Positions 10,740 through 23,626 of a DNA stretch of 64,000 nucleotides are shown one piece after another. A model generated the notes under the pieces. The model saw only the letters and a list, made by a program, of their open reading frames with translations, had not been told where the DNA came from and did no database searches. The first letter of the stretch is position 1. Every line of letters begins with the position of its first letter. Origin of the DNA: Centrapalus pauciflorus (lineage: Eukaryota; Streptophyta; Magnoliopsida; Asterales; Asteraceae); the NCBI GenBank assembly GCA_020465985.1, contig JAANYP010006955.1, positions 1 through 64,000 of the forward strand, read 5' to 3'. The position numbers were made by a program, and so were the translations under genes.

Positions 10740-13471
10740 AAATTCATTTCTTTATAATTCATTCAAATGTTAGATTAAAGTCTTTTTCTATGTATTGACG
10801 TTTACCTAACCTTGTCACTTCTCTGTTAGCTTTCACAGCTCATCATCTTCTTTTAAGGATGTAAACTTTTGATACGATGCAAAAACCTAATATAAACCAA
10901 CTCAATACGGATTTAAAGTTGTTAGAATTGGATTAACACAAAATTAAACGGATCACATATTTAGTCAAATCTTTATTTCATTTTCATGGATCAAAATCGA
11001 ATTTTATTCACTAGTTTTTTTTACGATGCACTAGTAAGTTTATGTATTAAAGAGTATCTTTGTCATTAAAATAAGTAAACCAATAAATTTGATAATAAAA
11101 GGAATTGTAGCTCAATTGATAAAGCTTTGCCTTATGGAAACATGTATAATCCATCCATCATATAACAAAAAAAAGGAAAAAAAAAACTTTAACTTGTTTT
11201 GATTACCCTTAATTGTTGTTTTTTCTTTTTTATTAATTGAAAAGAAAAGAAATTTATTACTATTATAACATGCGTCTACATCGTTGTATGTTTGCCATTA
11301 ACAAAATATTTATTAGTATTATTATTTAATTATCATTTTTTAATATATAATCTGAGGTATTATATATTCAATGTTTAAATAAAACTAATTATTTTATATT
11401 TATATATAATATATAATTGTTTTGTTTATGTGTTATAACGTTTGATATATTATATTATACAAAATGACGAATAAATTATTATGATTGCATTTTTTTTCTA
11501 CGTTCCGACATAAAATTGTTTGTCGTCACAACCAAATTTTAAAATGACAATTATTTTATTATTTAGTTGGTTGATAAATCACATTTTTTTTCCATTTATA
11601 AACTTAGATTGAAAATAGTGAGTGATCATCGGATGAAAATCACGATCGGTAATTAATGTTATTTTATTATTTTAAAGCACGGTGTATAAAAATATATATG
11701 TAGGTTGATAGACGGCTATAACAAACAATTAATAGCATGTCCTGCAGGCAGGCTGCTACAATCCTTCCAACCACTAGAAAACATTTATTCAAGATTGGTT
11801 TTCGACTTTTATTAATAAAGAATGTTTGTTTATGCTGAGACAAGTAGTTGGATTTAGAGACCACCAAGTTAGAATTGTGAATTGATTTTTTAAAACTAAT
11901 TAAATGTTTTTTCTGTAATTTTATGTGTTATAAAGTCCAACTAGTTTTTAAAAACTATTTGTAGTTTTTTTTTTTAAACTTCATGCTTTCAATAGATTAT
12001 GTAAAAAAGTTATCTATCAAACACAGATAAATATGACATATGTACATGTAAAAATGTTACCTGTCAAACACATAAGTGATAAGTCTATATTTTGTAGCTC
12101 AATATGTACTATTCTATATGGTAAAATAAACAGGTCGTTTGACTGGCGTATTTGATATCATCGAATACAAGTTTATCATCAGTCATATGTCAATATAAAA
12201 CTTAAATAAGAAGTAAAACACACATGTATGATAGAGAAACTGAGGATGCTAGTAAAAGAGGAAAATTATACAAATAAAATGACTACTGATAACATTGATA
12301 TAATTATGCATGATAAATGTATTGCTATGCATTATAACTAAAAAGCCTAAAACAAAAAACAATGTCGCAATAAAACACTTTAATACCTAAAACAACATAT
12401 GATTTTATGAATACAAAGTTGAATACATTCAAAATAGCAAGTTCATCAAATTGTTGGTATTCTTAATGTAATTTTCTTGACATGTTAAATTTTATGGTTT
12501 GTAATAGAATGACAATGGATGTGCAGAGTGCACACTTTTATAAGTTTGTCGTAATTTAGACTTAGACGTAATATAGGGTCAAACGTGTTGCGTCCTTTGG
12601 GTCAAGGGGCATAATCCCTAACGGTGTTTCCGTTGATATGAAATTCTAAAGTGATTAAATGTAGGAATAACTTGCCGACATTGATACAGAGACTCATTAG
12701 CTACCACTAAAGTTGATGGTGCTAAAACTAATGGATGGATGTTGACTTTGAAGTTAACATTGACGACTATTATTCGATGGTTTCAAGCAGCTACTTTAAA
12801 AATTATTTATCATATTATTTACTTTAAAAAACGTCCGGTAAAAAAATGTTCTTATAGAAACATTACGAAATTGCTTGCTAGATACAAGCGAAATTATCAA
12901 TCCATTATTAATACAAATGAAATACTCGACCCGTACGTACATTTTCTTGTTCGATCCAGAAGGTAGCTTGAACGAGCAATCTACTTATCACATGTATTAT
13001 CTTATAATAATAAGTTTGGATAATTGATGTTTTTCATGTATTATCTAACTTTTAATTTAATAGAGACAAAAACAACTTTACATAAATTCAACGAATCTCT
13101 ACAAATGGGTATTTAAACATATACAGTCTACATCACAAAAGGCCAAGTCAAAACGAACCCACTTCACACAACAATGTCAACAACTCTACATTCTGCAATA
13201 CATTCTTCCATCCATGAACATTAATTGAATCAAGAATACCCCCAAAATCAATTCCACCGTCTATTTCGGCACAACATTTATGAATCCCAGTTCCTCCATG
13301 GCCCCTACCCTACAAATCAATTCACAAACTCACTTGCTTGTTTCAATAGAATTATTATAATTAATGAAACCAAGTTCCAAAGTAGACCAGTTTCGTCAAT
13401 CGATAAATTGATTTAACTTGTTCTTCATGATTTCTTCTGGGCTTTGAAGATTTGAAGCGAATAGTTGCAAA
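10740..13471. other. AT-rich intergenic region
   Basis: No supported gene. At 11101-11125 GTAGCTCAATTGATAAAGC resembles a Pol III A box, but no B box or cloverleaf follows. The last 300 bases are probably promoter and 5' UTR of the calmodulin-binding protein gene. Confidence 0.5.
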
Positions 13472-16126
13472 ATGGCAATTCATTCATCTTTGACCAAAGC
13501 TGTAAGAAGAACAGGGGAAAATAATAAATCCCTAAACACTAATTCCAGTATCAAGAAGGAAAATTTCCAGGTTTTGTATTAATTAATTCATTATACTTTT
13601 TTTTTTATCGTAATAAAATCATTTACAAATTGTTTTTAAAATGAAGTTATATACAAACCGATCAAACAGTGTTATTGATGATTCTGAGGCCACTTCGTTC
13701 ACTTCATCGATGCATGGTTCGACATCCACTGCAACATCTTCTAATGATAGATACAACAGTGGCATGGAAGGAGGAATCAGAAGAAAGAAAACACTCGATA
13801 AGTCGAATTCAAAGAAAATCAATGGTTTCGAGAGCTTCAGGCTGTCTAGGAGGAGACCAAAGTCGCCGTTGACGAGCTTAGCAGATGATGGTTCCGCCAC
13901 CACACTCCACCCTTCTCCGGTGGAAGGATCAAATCCATCATCTGATCATTTCCAGGCAAGTCCATAAGTTACTTTGGTTGTTTGAAGTTGTAAGTTTTCT
14001 CTTGTGTCATTTTATTATTTCCAGTTGTTTATATATGAATCAACCGTTCCTTGCAGAAACCAGTGCAAAGGTTCACGAGGTCAGGTAGTCTAAGAAGTGT
14101 TAGAATCTTAAGAAACAAGAACAGGTTGCCTTCTGAATCGAAGAAGTCGCCAAATGTTGAAGATTTGCATTTAAAAAAATCTACATTTTCTTCGATTCTA
14201 AAGGACTCGAAGTTCTCTGAGCAGGAGGAACCTCAGGTGGGTGTAAAAGAAGTACTTTCGGTGGCGAAGCTTTGTCCATACCAGCACTGTTCTCTTCATG
14301 GTCCTCATCATCATGAGCCTCCACTTGAACGCTTTGCATACCTAAAGCGTCGTTCTTCAAATGACAAAAAGAGCTTAAACCCTACTCGAACCACAAATAA
14401 GCAGCCTGGTAAGAAAACAGAGGTTAAGGTAGGCGGCAAAGGCAGGAAGAATGAAGATTTCGATTTTTCTATGGAGTTCTATGCTAAAACAAGATCAGAG
14501 CCTATTTCTGAAGCAAGCTGCAGTTGTGATAGAGTAAACCTGGCTGATATCATGTTCGGTGTCGGTTATGGTAATCGGATACCAGAATCAAATATTGAAG
14601 ATTCTAGTGTTATGAATGATGGGAATGATGGAAATTCAGAAGATTTTACTGATTTTGAAGGAAAGAACATGGCTTTCAACAATGGCAATCAAGTGAGTAT
14701 GTGGCAGTTGATTGATCGCTATGTGCTGCCTGGTCTTGTAGGAGAACCTGCGAGTGAGTTAGATCAACAAGTAGACGAAGAACAGCAATCCTGTAAAGAT
14801 TCTGATAATCACGAGAGTGAAATCCGTAAGATGTTTGCCATCAAGAAGGTACGAGAAGCAATTGAGAAGATCCTTGAAGTCCAGGACATTCAATCTATTG
14901 AAGTTATTTCAGAACATGACAGTTTGGAGAAGAATCAGAGTGACAGGGAAGGAATAGGCATTCCAACTACTAGAAATGATCAACACGAGCCAAATTTGGC
15001 AGCTGATGATCTGTCTGGTACTAGGAAAGAAAAACTATTTGGCTGGAAGAAATTTATACTTCTGAAGAGGTTTATTACAGAACTAGAAAAGGCAAAGGAA
15101 TTCGACCTCGACAAACATAAACACAGCCATTTAGTGACCAAACCAGAACCAGAGTCTGGAACTCTCTCTCTAATAAATCAAACAATTGGCGAGAAGAAAA
15201 ACTCCGCTGAATGGATGCTTGATTATGCTCTTCAGCAGGTTGTGAGTGAACTAGCTCCAACACAGAAGCGAAAAGTTGCTTTGCTTGTCAAAGCGTTCGA
15301 AACAGTGGTTCCAAGACTCAATGACTGCCCAGCTAAAGAATCAAGCTTGAATCCTGATCTTGAAGGTGTTGGTTCTGGTGTAAATGGTGATTATAAAGAG
15401 TTTGGTGAAATAGATGTCGAAAGCCTTGATCAGGTAGACCATTCAAATATGTTCTCTTCAATGAATTCAGGAGAAAGAGCAATCGTCGTTGCAAGAGGGA
15501 GCGAGTTAGCAAAGGGAAAATACATCAAAATGTGGCATACGATATACCAACACGTGGTTGCTGATATTGCTACGAAAGTTGGATCTGAGCTACTTTGCGA
15601 TGGGGATGAACCTGTGTATGGAGAAGAGACAAACACCCAAGAAGTTAAAGGCCCCAATAAAATCGATCATGGGCTTGGATTCAGCCGAAGTGATGCTGAT
15701 ACACTTATAAGACAATCAGTTGACAAAATCCTCATTTCAGAAATTCAAGGTGATGCTTCACCAGACCCTCAATCGTTGCTAGAAATGAAAGAAACTTATG
15801 CAGAAGAAACACAAAAGCAGAAACCATCAAAGAACTGGAGCAAGTTGAGAAAATTGATTCTTCTAAAAAGACTGATCAAAGCTTCGGAGAGTTCCAGGAA
15901 AGTGATCAAACCACAAACACCGAGTGAATCAGTCATGACAGGAGAACAGGAAGCGAAACAAGTCGAGTTAAGGCGTCAAATGACGAATGAAAGAAAGAAA
16001 GCAGAGCAATGGATGATGGATTATGCAGTGCAGCATTTTGTCACCAAACTGACTCCAGCTCGTAAGAAAAGAGTATCCATGCTTGTTGAAGCTTTTGAAT
16101 CAGTCATCCCACTTCCAGGAATTTGA
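13472..16126 (+). CDS. Plant calmodulin-binding protein, PICBP-like
   Basis: Three exons (13472-13570, 13647-13955, 14057-16126) join in frame to give 825 aa. The protein starts MAIHSSLTKAVRRTG. A basic Ser-rich region follows, with RFTRSGSLRSVRILRNKNR just after the exon 2/3 junction, then a conserved Cys/His patch (CPYQHCSLHG). Two copies of the plant calmodulin-binding domain lie at about 465-555 and 730-822. Each has W-x-KF/L-ILLKR, then AEWMLDYALQ or AEQWMMDYAVQ, and a basic helix ending KR(K/V)..LV.AFE(T/S)V(I/V)P. Members bind Ca-calmodulin; potato PICBP is pathogen-induced, so a calcium-signalling role is likely. Intron 2 appears to be GC-AG (CAG|GCAAGT). The exon 1 start and intron 1 acceptor are less certain than the rest. 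A polyadenylation AATAAA lies near 16250. Confidence 0.88.
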
Positions 16127-16271
16127 ACCTTCAAATAACGCTACAATTAGAATTGTAGTTGAGCAAATACAATGCATCTGTTTTAGAATCTGTGTACATG
16201 TATTGGGCATGTTCCAATTCGATTTCTACCCTCGAAAGAAGCAAGTAATTAATAAACTGATGGGTTTATCA

Positions 16272-16554
16272 GGGCGTTTGTTTCGCGGATTTCCAGGGAT
16301 TTGCATTTAAAATCCTGCGTTTGGTTCACAGATTTCAGTAAGGATATAAATCCATTCCTTTTTTGTTATTTAAAAACTCAGCCTTCCCCCTAGGATTTTA
16401 AATCCTAGTTACCTTGCATTCTTCAGATTAACAAATTTAATCTATAAGATAATGCAGATTCCTTGACAAAATCCTGACAAATGCAAATCTTGCATGATAC
16501 AAATCCTTTGACAAAATGCAAATCCCAGAGAAAAAAATCTGCGAAACAAACGGA
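16272..16554. mobile_element. MITE near the 3' end of the calmodulin-binding gene
   Basis: About 283 bp with inverted ends GGGCGTTTGTTTCGCGGATTT and AAATCTGCGAAACAAACGG. Subterminal CCAGGGATTTGCA and TGCAAATCCCAGAG also pair. No clear target duplication. It starts about 145 bases after the stop codon and just past the AATAAA, so it may shape transcript ends. Confidence 0.7.
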
Positions 16555-16759
16555 GTTTTGTGTTAATTTGTATTTAACAAAGCCATCAGATACCTAAAAT
16601 TTGATTGAGAAATATGACTTTGTATTAAGGTATAAATTTGAGAAACTGCAAAGACCAAACTTGACCAAGTTAAGCATTCTAGAAATCGTCTGGGCCAACC
16701 TTCTAGGTCTTTGTTGACTTCATACTCATTAATATGATCTTTATCCATCATTTTTAAAT

Positions 16760-17023
16760 ATATAAATTATGACCTGTGTATGGGGTGTGGAAACACAAAA
16801 CTGTAGGCGGACAAAACAAAGGCAACAAGAAATAGAATAGTCGAAGCCCTTAATTTGTGACTTGTGCGTGAAGCACAAGGCACAGCTTCCAATCTCTAAA
16901 GATCAACGCCTATTTTTCTTTTCAATTTATGCACCCTTTAAGTTTAATCCCCCCTGTATATTTATAAATCTTAATCTTCTCCATCTCAATCCATAATTAA
17001 GATATCAACACGTTGACGTACCA
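16760..17023 (+). promoter_or_regulatory. Promoter of small ORF 17024-17239
   Basis: A TATA-like TATATTTATAAAT lies at about 16957-16969, some 55-65 bases before the start codon, followed by a C/T-rich leader. ACGTTGACGT just before the ATG contains a W-box core (TTGAC). Confidence 0.4.
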
Positions 17024-17239
17024 ATGGCTAGCCTTCTACAGTTCTACTTTTTTCCTACAGATTTCCTGGACACCATTAAAGACCATCCCTCTTCTGCTGC
17101 TACGACCGACTGTAACGTAAGAGAGCACCACGATACGATTACTGTCAAAAACTTAAATCATCATAACTACAAGAATCTGAAGGTTTCTAGTGATTCCCTG
17201 CCAACAATGGTGGTTCCTATCAACAAACGAAAGGTGTAG
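17024..17239 (+). CDS. Small protein of unknown function, 71 aa
   Basis: Single-exon ORF of 71 codons starting MASLLQFYFFPTDFLDTIKD in a good plant start context (ACCAATGGCT). The N-terminus is hydrophobic and aromatic (LLQFYFFPTDFL), the middle is His/Asn-rich (NLNHHNYKNLK), and the end is basic (PINKRKV). Length is too short for a clear signal peptide call. It has its own TATA-like element and is followed by an ordinary AT-rich 3' region. I do not recognise the family with confidence. The start context and promoter argue for a real gene rather than a chance ORF. Confidence 0.5.
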   Translation: MASLLQFYFFPTDFLDTIKDHPSSAATTDCNVREHHDTITVKNLNHHNYKNLKVSSDSLPTMVVPINKRKV

Positions 17240-17675
17240 GTTCATCCGTCACAAAGCTAAATCGATCAGTTTTTTCGTGCGAGTGTTATAAGAGGTTTTG
17301 GTTTTTCGATGTTTTTTGATTGGTGATACAAGTAATTATCGACATCTTGTTTGGTTTTTCTCTGCTTTTGTATAGTGTTTATTGTTTATGCAAGTCTCAT
17401 GAGTTTTGTAGGATAACAGTTTTTCTGAAACATTCTCGTTCGGTTTATGACTTTATGCAAAGGTGTAAATAAGTAAAAAGTTTGTTGCATTTATAAACAT
17501 GTATAAAGATCTATGAAATTTTGTCCATACTTCTAATTAATTAACGATTATGAAATTTGTGCATATTCAAGTCAAATCCCCAGTCACCAAGTTGTTAAAT
17601 GTCACGATCTATAAGTAGTAAACTCTGTCCATATTTTTAATTTCATGCAAGTTTTCAATTCAATATATATTTTAA

Positions 17676-18014
17676 GAGTATGTTTGGTTTTCAATTTTAA
17701 AAGTGGTTATTAGATTATTTTGTTATAATAACACAAATGATCTATTTTTATGTGTTTGGACTATGATGACATTACTCCACAAATTGATTATTTGTGTTTA
17801 ATGTTACTCTGATTTTTCAATCGCTCCTTTTTAGAGCTACAACCCAGCAACTGCTTTTATGATGATAAAATTACCATAATATATTGTTTTCTCTTTAAAC
17901 TAAGTTATGTCAAATAATAAACTTTCAGCATCACATTTTGTAATAACTATTATGTGATTATTAGTTTTTATAAAGTTACATTGCTTTTTGAGACGCAAAT
18001 ACAAACCCCCTTGG
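17676..18014. mobile_element. Tourist-like MITE, family I, copy 2
   Basis: A 339-bp element flanked by TAA (17673-17675 and 18015-18017). The left end is GAGTATGTTTGGTTTTC and the right end is TTTTTGAGACGCAAATACAAACC, matching the ends of copies 8668-9039 and 26112-26496. More diverged than those two. Confidence 0.65.
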
Positions 18015-18125
18015 TAATTTAGGATCTATACGTTTTTGTTGCAACTGAGATGTTATTTTTATAAATAAATATCATATTGATAAAATTAGTTATAGTTATA
18101 GCATGCTTATTATTAGTTTATAATA

Positions 18126-18525
18126 GGATTAATATTGAAAAAACCCCACGGACTTTCATGTTATTATCGATTAAGTCACTAAACTTTTTTCTGAGTATTT
18201 AAGTCCCTAGACAATGTTTGTCTTATTCAAAACTATATATTTTTTACCAGCTACCTGCTTAACAGGTAAACCAATCAGTTCCTCGAATAGTTTATTGTTA
18301 TAAAAACCAACAATATTTTCCAATTTTCACAATTAAGTCACTGAACTTTCTTTTTTCTTATTTAGGTCACTGTACCGTTTACCGATTAGTGACCTGCTAA
18401 ACAGGTCAAATATATAGTTTTGAATAAGATAAAAATTGTCTAGGGACTTAAACACTCAGGAAAAAGGTACAGTGACTTAATCGATAAATTCATAAAAGTT
18501 CGTAGGGTTTTTTCAATATTAACCC
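18126..18525. mobile_element. Mutator-like MITE with long inverted repeats
   Basis: A 400-bp element flanked by the exact 9-bp duplication TTTATAATA (18117-18125 and 18526-18534). The two halves are inverted copies of about 190 bp. They share GGATTAATATTGAAAAAACC against GGTTTTTTCAATATTAACCC at the ends, and internal TTAAGTCACTGAAC, AAGTCCCTAGACAA and ACCTGCTTAACAGGT. Long inverted repeats with 9-bp duplications are typical of MULEs. It has no ORF. Confidence 0.9.
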
Positions 18526-18534
18526 TTTATAATA

Positions 18535-20797
18535 ATTAGAAATGTAAATATTTTAATTTTAGAAAAACCAAAAACTCAAACTTTAAAATTACTTACAATC
18601 TCAAACTCTTCCAGACCGACAAATTTTAATTTGATTTAGTAGAAATTGGTTTATATAAAGCTCTCAAAAGTTGTTTGGCAAATACATATGCATCTAGGAC
18701 AATGAAAATATATAAATGATTTGTTTTTATCATTCTTATTACTTTGATATGCTACAAAAAAGTGTTATCAATGAAAAATCACATGGTTAAATTTAAATTC
18801 CATTATTTTAGGTAATTTGTAAGTTTCATAGTTAAATTTGAATCTAGTGATCCAAAGCTTTTGATTTAACAATATCAAGGTGTTATTCTAATCAATAGAT
18901 TGTAGGTTCAATTCTCATTTGAAACATAAGTGATTGTAAAAAAATAATTTTGTGATAGTATAGATAACTTTTTTTTGATAAAAAAAAATTCCATTGTTAA
19001 ATTCGACTTCCATTGTTTCAGGTAATTTATAAGTAAACAATGGAGCAACTCAGCAACATACATGATTTAAAGTTTAACCAATACTAACACAATATTAATA
19101 AATAATTATAAATTTATTAGTTCGATATTTGTTGCTAACATAATGTATTTCAAAAGTAAAAAAAAAAAATGTGTTGGATGATGGTTATTCACGTTTGAAT
19201 CTTTTACAATACCCAAATGAGTATAAGGTGCATAGAATGAATTGTCTGAGACATACTCAATTACTTTTGTTGGAATGACAAATCGACAAACATATATTGC
19301 ACCTTTTATCATACACTACAACTTCTTTCAAACGGGATTTTAAACTTTCAACCACATAGCTTGAAACCACATTTAAAACACTCAACAAAATAATAACATT
19401 TTAAAACATTTCAAAATATCTCTTTAACTCATATTCTCCAATTTTTAGCTTTAAATCATCAAAATCCTACCTAAAACTAAAAGCTTTACAAACATTTACC
19501 TTGAACTCTTTAATCATCAATATTACTTCAATTCTCAATATACCAAGATCATAAAAGTTCGAACCTGCTATATAATATAGAAACGTCAAGAATCAATTGT
19601 CATTTCCTTCATATTCATCACTTTCAACACATATTATCCCTAACTTTCATTTAGGGTTCAAAACCTCTAATGAAGCTTAAGACAATTTACCAGAAAATCA
19701 AATTAGTATACTCACTCAATTATAATCTTCCACACCACAATCTTTGCATGATTTCTGTACCAGTATTACTTTAATGAACTTGTCACATACACAACACACA
19801 TAGTGCATTTCAAACCCGGTTTTAGAGATGGAGAAAAAAAAATGAAGTCAACTGTTGACTTTCTAAAGAATTAAACCCTAATTTCCACTTGAGCAAATCT
19901 TTCCAAGGTTAGCCACATAATTAATTTAATGTTTACATACAATTTATGTAACCAATTATATTTTAAAAAGTATCTGCGTAATTCGTGGGTTCATAAACTA
20001 ATCTTCATATATAAATAAAGTGGAATACGGATTGTCACGTGACGCTCTTCTAATAAATCATATTTTTATTTATATGATTTTGATATCCTTTTAATCTAAA
20101 TTAAATATATACGAAGTTAAATCCAAATTAATATTGATTATTTATATATGTGTGTGTGTGTGTCTACACACGCATGCACACACACACAGGTTTAGGAATA
20201 AAAAATTTAAAAAATGTACAAAAAAATAATTACTATTCATGTATAATTAAAAAGATAGATATATAATATTTTTGACAAATAACTATACTTTTCTTGTGTT
20301 TTTTATAATCTTCAATATTTATATGGTTTAATTTTAATTTACATACATATTATATAACCAATTATTTTTTAAGAGTTTATTCATGAAATACCGTAAGTTC
20401 ATAAAAATATAGAATTTGATTAAATGTATATAAATTTTAATTTATTATTGTTGATATATATACTAAAAATAAATTATAATTTATTTGATTTCCATCGCCT
20501 GACCAAACGCCCCTTTCTAATGATTTTAAGCATTGGTTCATAAATATTTTTGGGTTTCCACAAAGCCCGGTTAGCTTTCGACTTTCAAGTGATCCATTCC
20601 GCACCCCCAACCCCAAGATCTCTCCTCCTCCGCCGACAGCTCGATTCATCTCTTTCCGTCATGAATCGCGATGAGCCATGACACTCTGCACCTTCCACCG
20701 CTACTTATCAAGATCTCATTTGCAAATTATTCTCTTTCTTACTTTAATTTCCACAAACTCATTCCTATAATTTCACCTTTCTTGATTCCGAGTTAAA
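18535..20797. other. AT-rich intergenic region before PMT gene
   Basis: No supported gene. A possible Pol III B-box-like GGTTCAATTCT lies at about 18904 but no full SINE is visible. The last 300 bases (from about 20490) are less AT-rich and probably form promoter and 5' UTR of the methyltransferase. Confidence 0.45.
20147..20188. repeat. (TG)n-(CA)n inverted microsatellite
   Basis: About eight TG units, a short CTACACACGCATG centre, and about eight CA units. The two arms can pair as a hairpin. Confidence 0.9.
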
Positions 20798-23626
20798 ATG
20801 GGTTGGTCCACGCCATCCTTCGATTCCAACTCAGGGAAGACCATACTGTTGGCTGTGCTACTGATGTTTGTTTCTTTCTACACAGGCACTTTTTTTGGCC
20901 GCAATTCTGCCGTTTATGTAAATCAATTTGCCTTCAATTCCTCCTCCTCATCAATATCACCAGGTACCCACCCTTTTACTCTCTAATTCTATAGAATGTG
21001 GTTTCTTGAACTGAATGATTATGTTTGTTTTCTAAGTTCACGAAAGACTGAGATCGGTATGTAGAACCCCTTTAAGAACATGTGTTGATTCATAATTTAG
21101 GGTAATATAACACATTGTATAGACAATTAAATTTAGATATTTGGACCTAATGCACCTCTGGGTCATTGTGATTTTGTTATAATGTTTTTATCTTGACCTA
21201 GATTTATTTCCCAAGTTCAGATCATTAAATTTTCAAAAAAAAAAAATTTCCAAATTCATATTCAAAATGCTTAAAGGTTCATTATGAAGGACCTTAATTC
21301 ATATTCAAATTTATATGTATTGATCGATCTTTTATGCTTCCAGGTAACCCAACGTTTAGGAATAGAGTTACTCTTACTCATCGACAGTCGCCACTTATAA
21401 TTCCAGAAACTGGAATGAACATATGCCCGATAGAATTCAATGAGTATATTCCTTGCCATGATCCTTCGTATATTAAAGAACTAATTCCAAGTTTAGATCT
21501 CTCGAAGCGAGAAGATTTGGAACGGCATTGCCCCCCTTTACAAAGACGCTTATTTTGCTTGATACCTCCACCTCATGATTACAAGATACCACTGAGATGG
21601 CCAATTAGTCGAGACTACGTTTGGAGGAGCAATGTGAATCATACGCATCTTGCAGAAGTAAAAGGAGGGCAAAATTGGGTGCACGAGAAGGATCAATTGT
21701 GGTGGTTTCCGGGGGGAGGTACTCATTTTAAACATGGAGCAACTGAATACATTGAGAGGTATCTTGATACTTTCCTAAATAATTAACTTTTACCCAAAAA
21801 CACTCAAAACTGATTATTATGATACTTAAATCAAATTCACTTCCAAACACCCATATGTATAATGTATTCATTGCAAAATTCTTTCTATTAGATATTAAAA
21901 TGATATTGCTGCACGCGTTGACTAATCGTGCATCTTTGTTTCAAGATCATTAATAATGGTACGAGTTTCATCAAGGCTTTGAATTTAATCATCACTTTTT
22001 CATTTTATGCAGATTAGGGAATATGACTACCAATGAAACAGGTGATCTTCGTTCATCTGGGGTGTATCAAGTTCTTGATGTTGGTTGTGGGGTTGCCAGT
22101 TTCTCTGCTTATCTTCTTCCGTTGAACATACAAACAATGTCTTTTGCTCCCAAAGATGGTCATGAAAATCAAATTCAGTTTGCTTTGGAGCGTGGAATTG
22201 GTGCTATGATATCCGCTTTAGCTACAAAACAGTTACCATATCCCAGTCACTCATTTGAAATGGTTCACTGTTCAAGGTGTCGTGTTGATTGGCACGAGAA
22301 TGGTAATCTTTGCATTAGAACACATACTTTTCTGAAATAAAATATTCAGCAAGTTAAATTCAGTGTATACACGGCCTTATACTATATGGTTATTTGATTC
22401 GAAACGGTATGTGCAGATGGAATTCTTCTAAAAGAAGTAAACCGACTTCTTCGACCAAATGGTTATTTCGTATATTCAGCTCCGCCAGCTTATCGAAAAG
22501 ACAAAGATTTTCCAGAGATCTGGGAGAAGTTGGTGAAGATAACTTCTTCAATGTGCTGGAAACTTATTGCTAGGAAAATTCAAACAGCAATATGGATAAA
22601 AGACGTTAGTCAATCTTGTCTTCAACGTAATGCGGAGCAGGTGCTCGTAAAGATTTGCGAATCTGTGGATGATCGTAAGCCTTCATGGAAAATACCATTG
22701 AGGAACTGTGTGTCACCAAGTACGACGGGCCCCGAGTCACAGAAACTCCCTCCTAGCCCACAACGTCATTCGGTGTTTTTAGAAAGTCTTAATGATATAG
22801 GTTTCTGCTCTACTGTTTCTATTTTCTGTTTCAAGCAAAGACTACGAAACAGGCAGTTTAATGAATAATATTATGCTGACCGTAGGTATCACTCAAGAAA
22901 TGTTTCTCTCTGATACACTCTACTGGCAAGATCAAGTTCGTCATTACTGGAGGTTGATGGGTGCTGATGAGGCATCGGTTCGAAATGTTATGGACATGAA
23001 TTCCCTCTATGGTGGATTTGCAGTTGCCTTTAGTACTTGGCCTGTTTGGGTGATGAATGTAGTCCCTGCAACAATGAACGACACTTTGTCTGCTATTTAT
23101 GCCCGTGGCCTGATCGGTGCTTTCCATGACTGGTGAGTTGAAATAGGAATGAAACCTACCTTTTTGTGTATACTTATAGCGTAGCAAAATAGCCGTGATG
23201 CTAGCTTACGTTGCCACCTGTAGGTGTGAACCATTCTCATCATATCCGCGCACATATGATTTGCTGCATGCAAATTATCTCTTCTCGCACTATAGAAACC
23301 ACAATGACGGATGCTTATTGGAAGATATCATGCTAGAGATGGATCGTCTTGTACGACCTCAGGTAAGTTTCCACTTGGGGAAGTTGTTCCTGTTTAAAAT
23401 AACCGGTTTACCCCTTATCATCGTTACATATGAACTGATGTAACAATCTGAAACTTTGTTGATGCAGGGGTTTGTCATCATTAGAGACGATGAATCCGTT
23501 ATATTAATAATAAAGGATCTTGCGCCAAAGTTTCTTTGGGAGGTCACTTCTCATGTACTTGAAAACCATCAAGGAGTATCAGAGCCTGTATTGATTTGCC
23601 GAAAGAAGTTCTGGGCAGTCATCTAA
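20798..23626 (+). CDS. Putative Golgi SAM-dependent methyltransferase, PMT family
   Basis: Seven exons (20798-20963, 21344-21758, 22013-22302, 22417-22800, 22886-23132, 23224-23362, 23468-23626) join in frame to give 599 aa, the usual PMT length. Residues about 13-32 are a single membrane anchor (TILLAVLLMFVSFYTGTFFG), giving a type II Golgi topology. Family marks follow in order: CPIEFNEYIPCHD, RHCPP, CLIPPP.DYKIPLRWP, WWFPGGGTHFKHGA, the SAM motif VLDVGCGVASFSAYL, MSFAPKDGHE.QIQFALERG, HCSRCRVDWHEN and RNVMDMNSLYGGFA. The family includes QUA2/QUA3, linked to pectin methylation. The N-terminal style resembles the PMT6/PMT7 clade, but I am not sure of this. All junctions are GT-AG. Confidence 0.93.

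Noticed and set aside
10542..10762. ORFs with long IYIYIY runs (also near 53900, 54250 and 62450)
   Set aside because: Translations of (TA)n microsatellites.
11101..11160. Possible tRNA or SINE start (GTAGCTCAATTG A-box-like)
   Set aside because: No B box, no cloverleaf and no poly(A) tail with duplication.
18860..18930. Possible SINE with B-box-like GGTTCAATTCT
   Set aside because: No matching A box at the right spacing and no target duplication seen.
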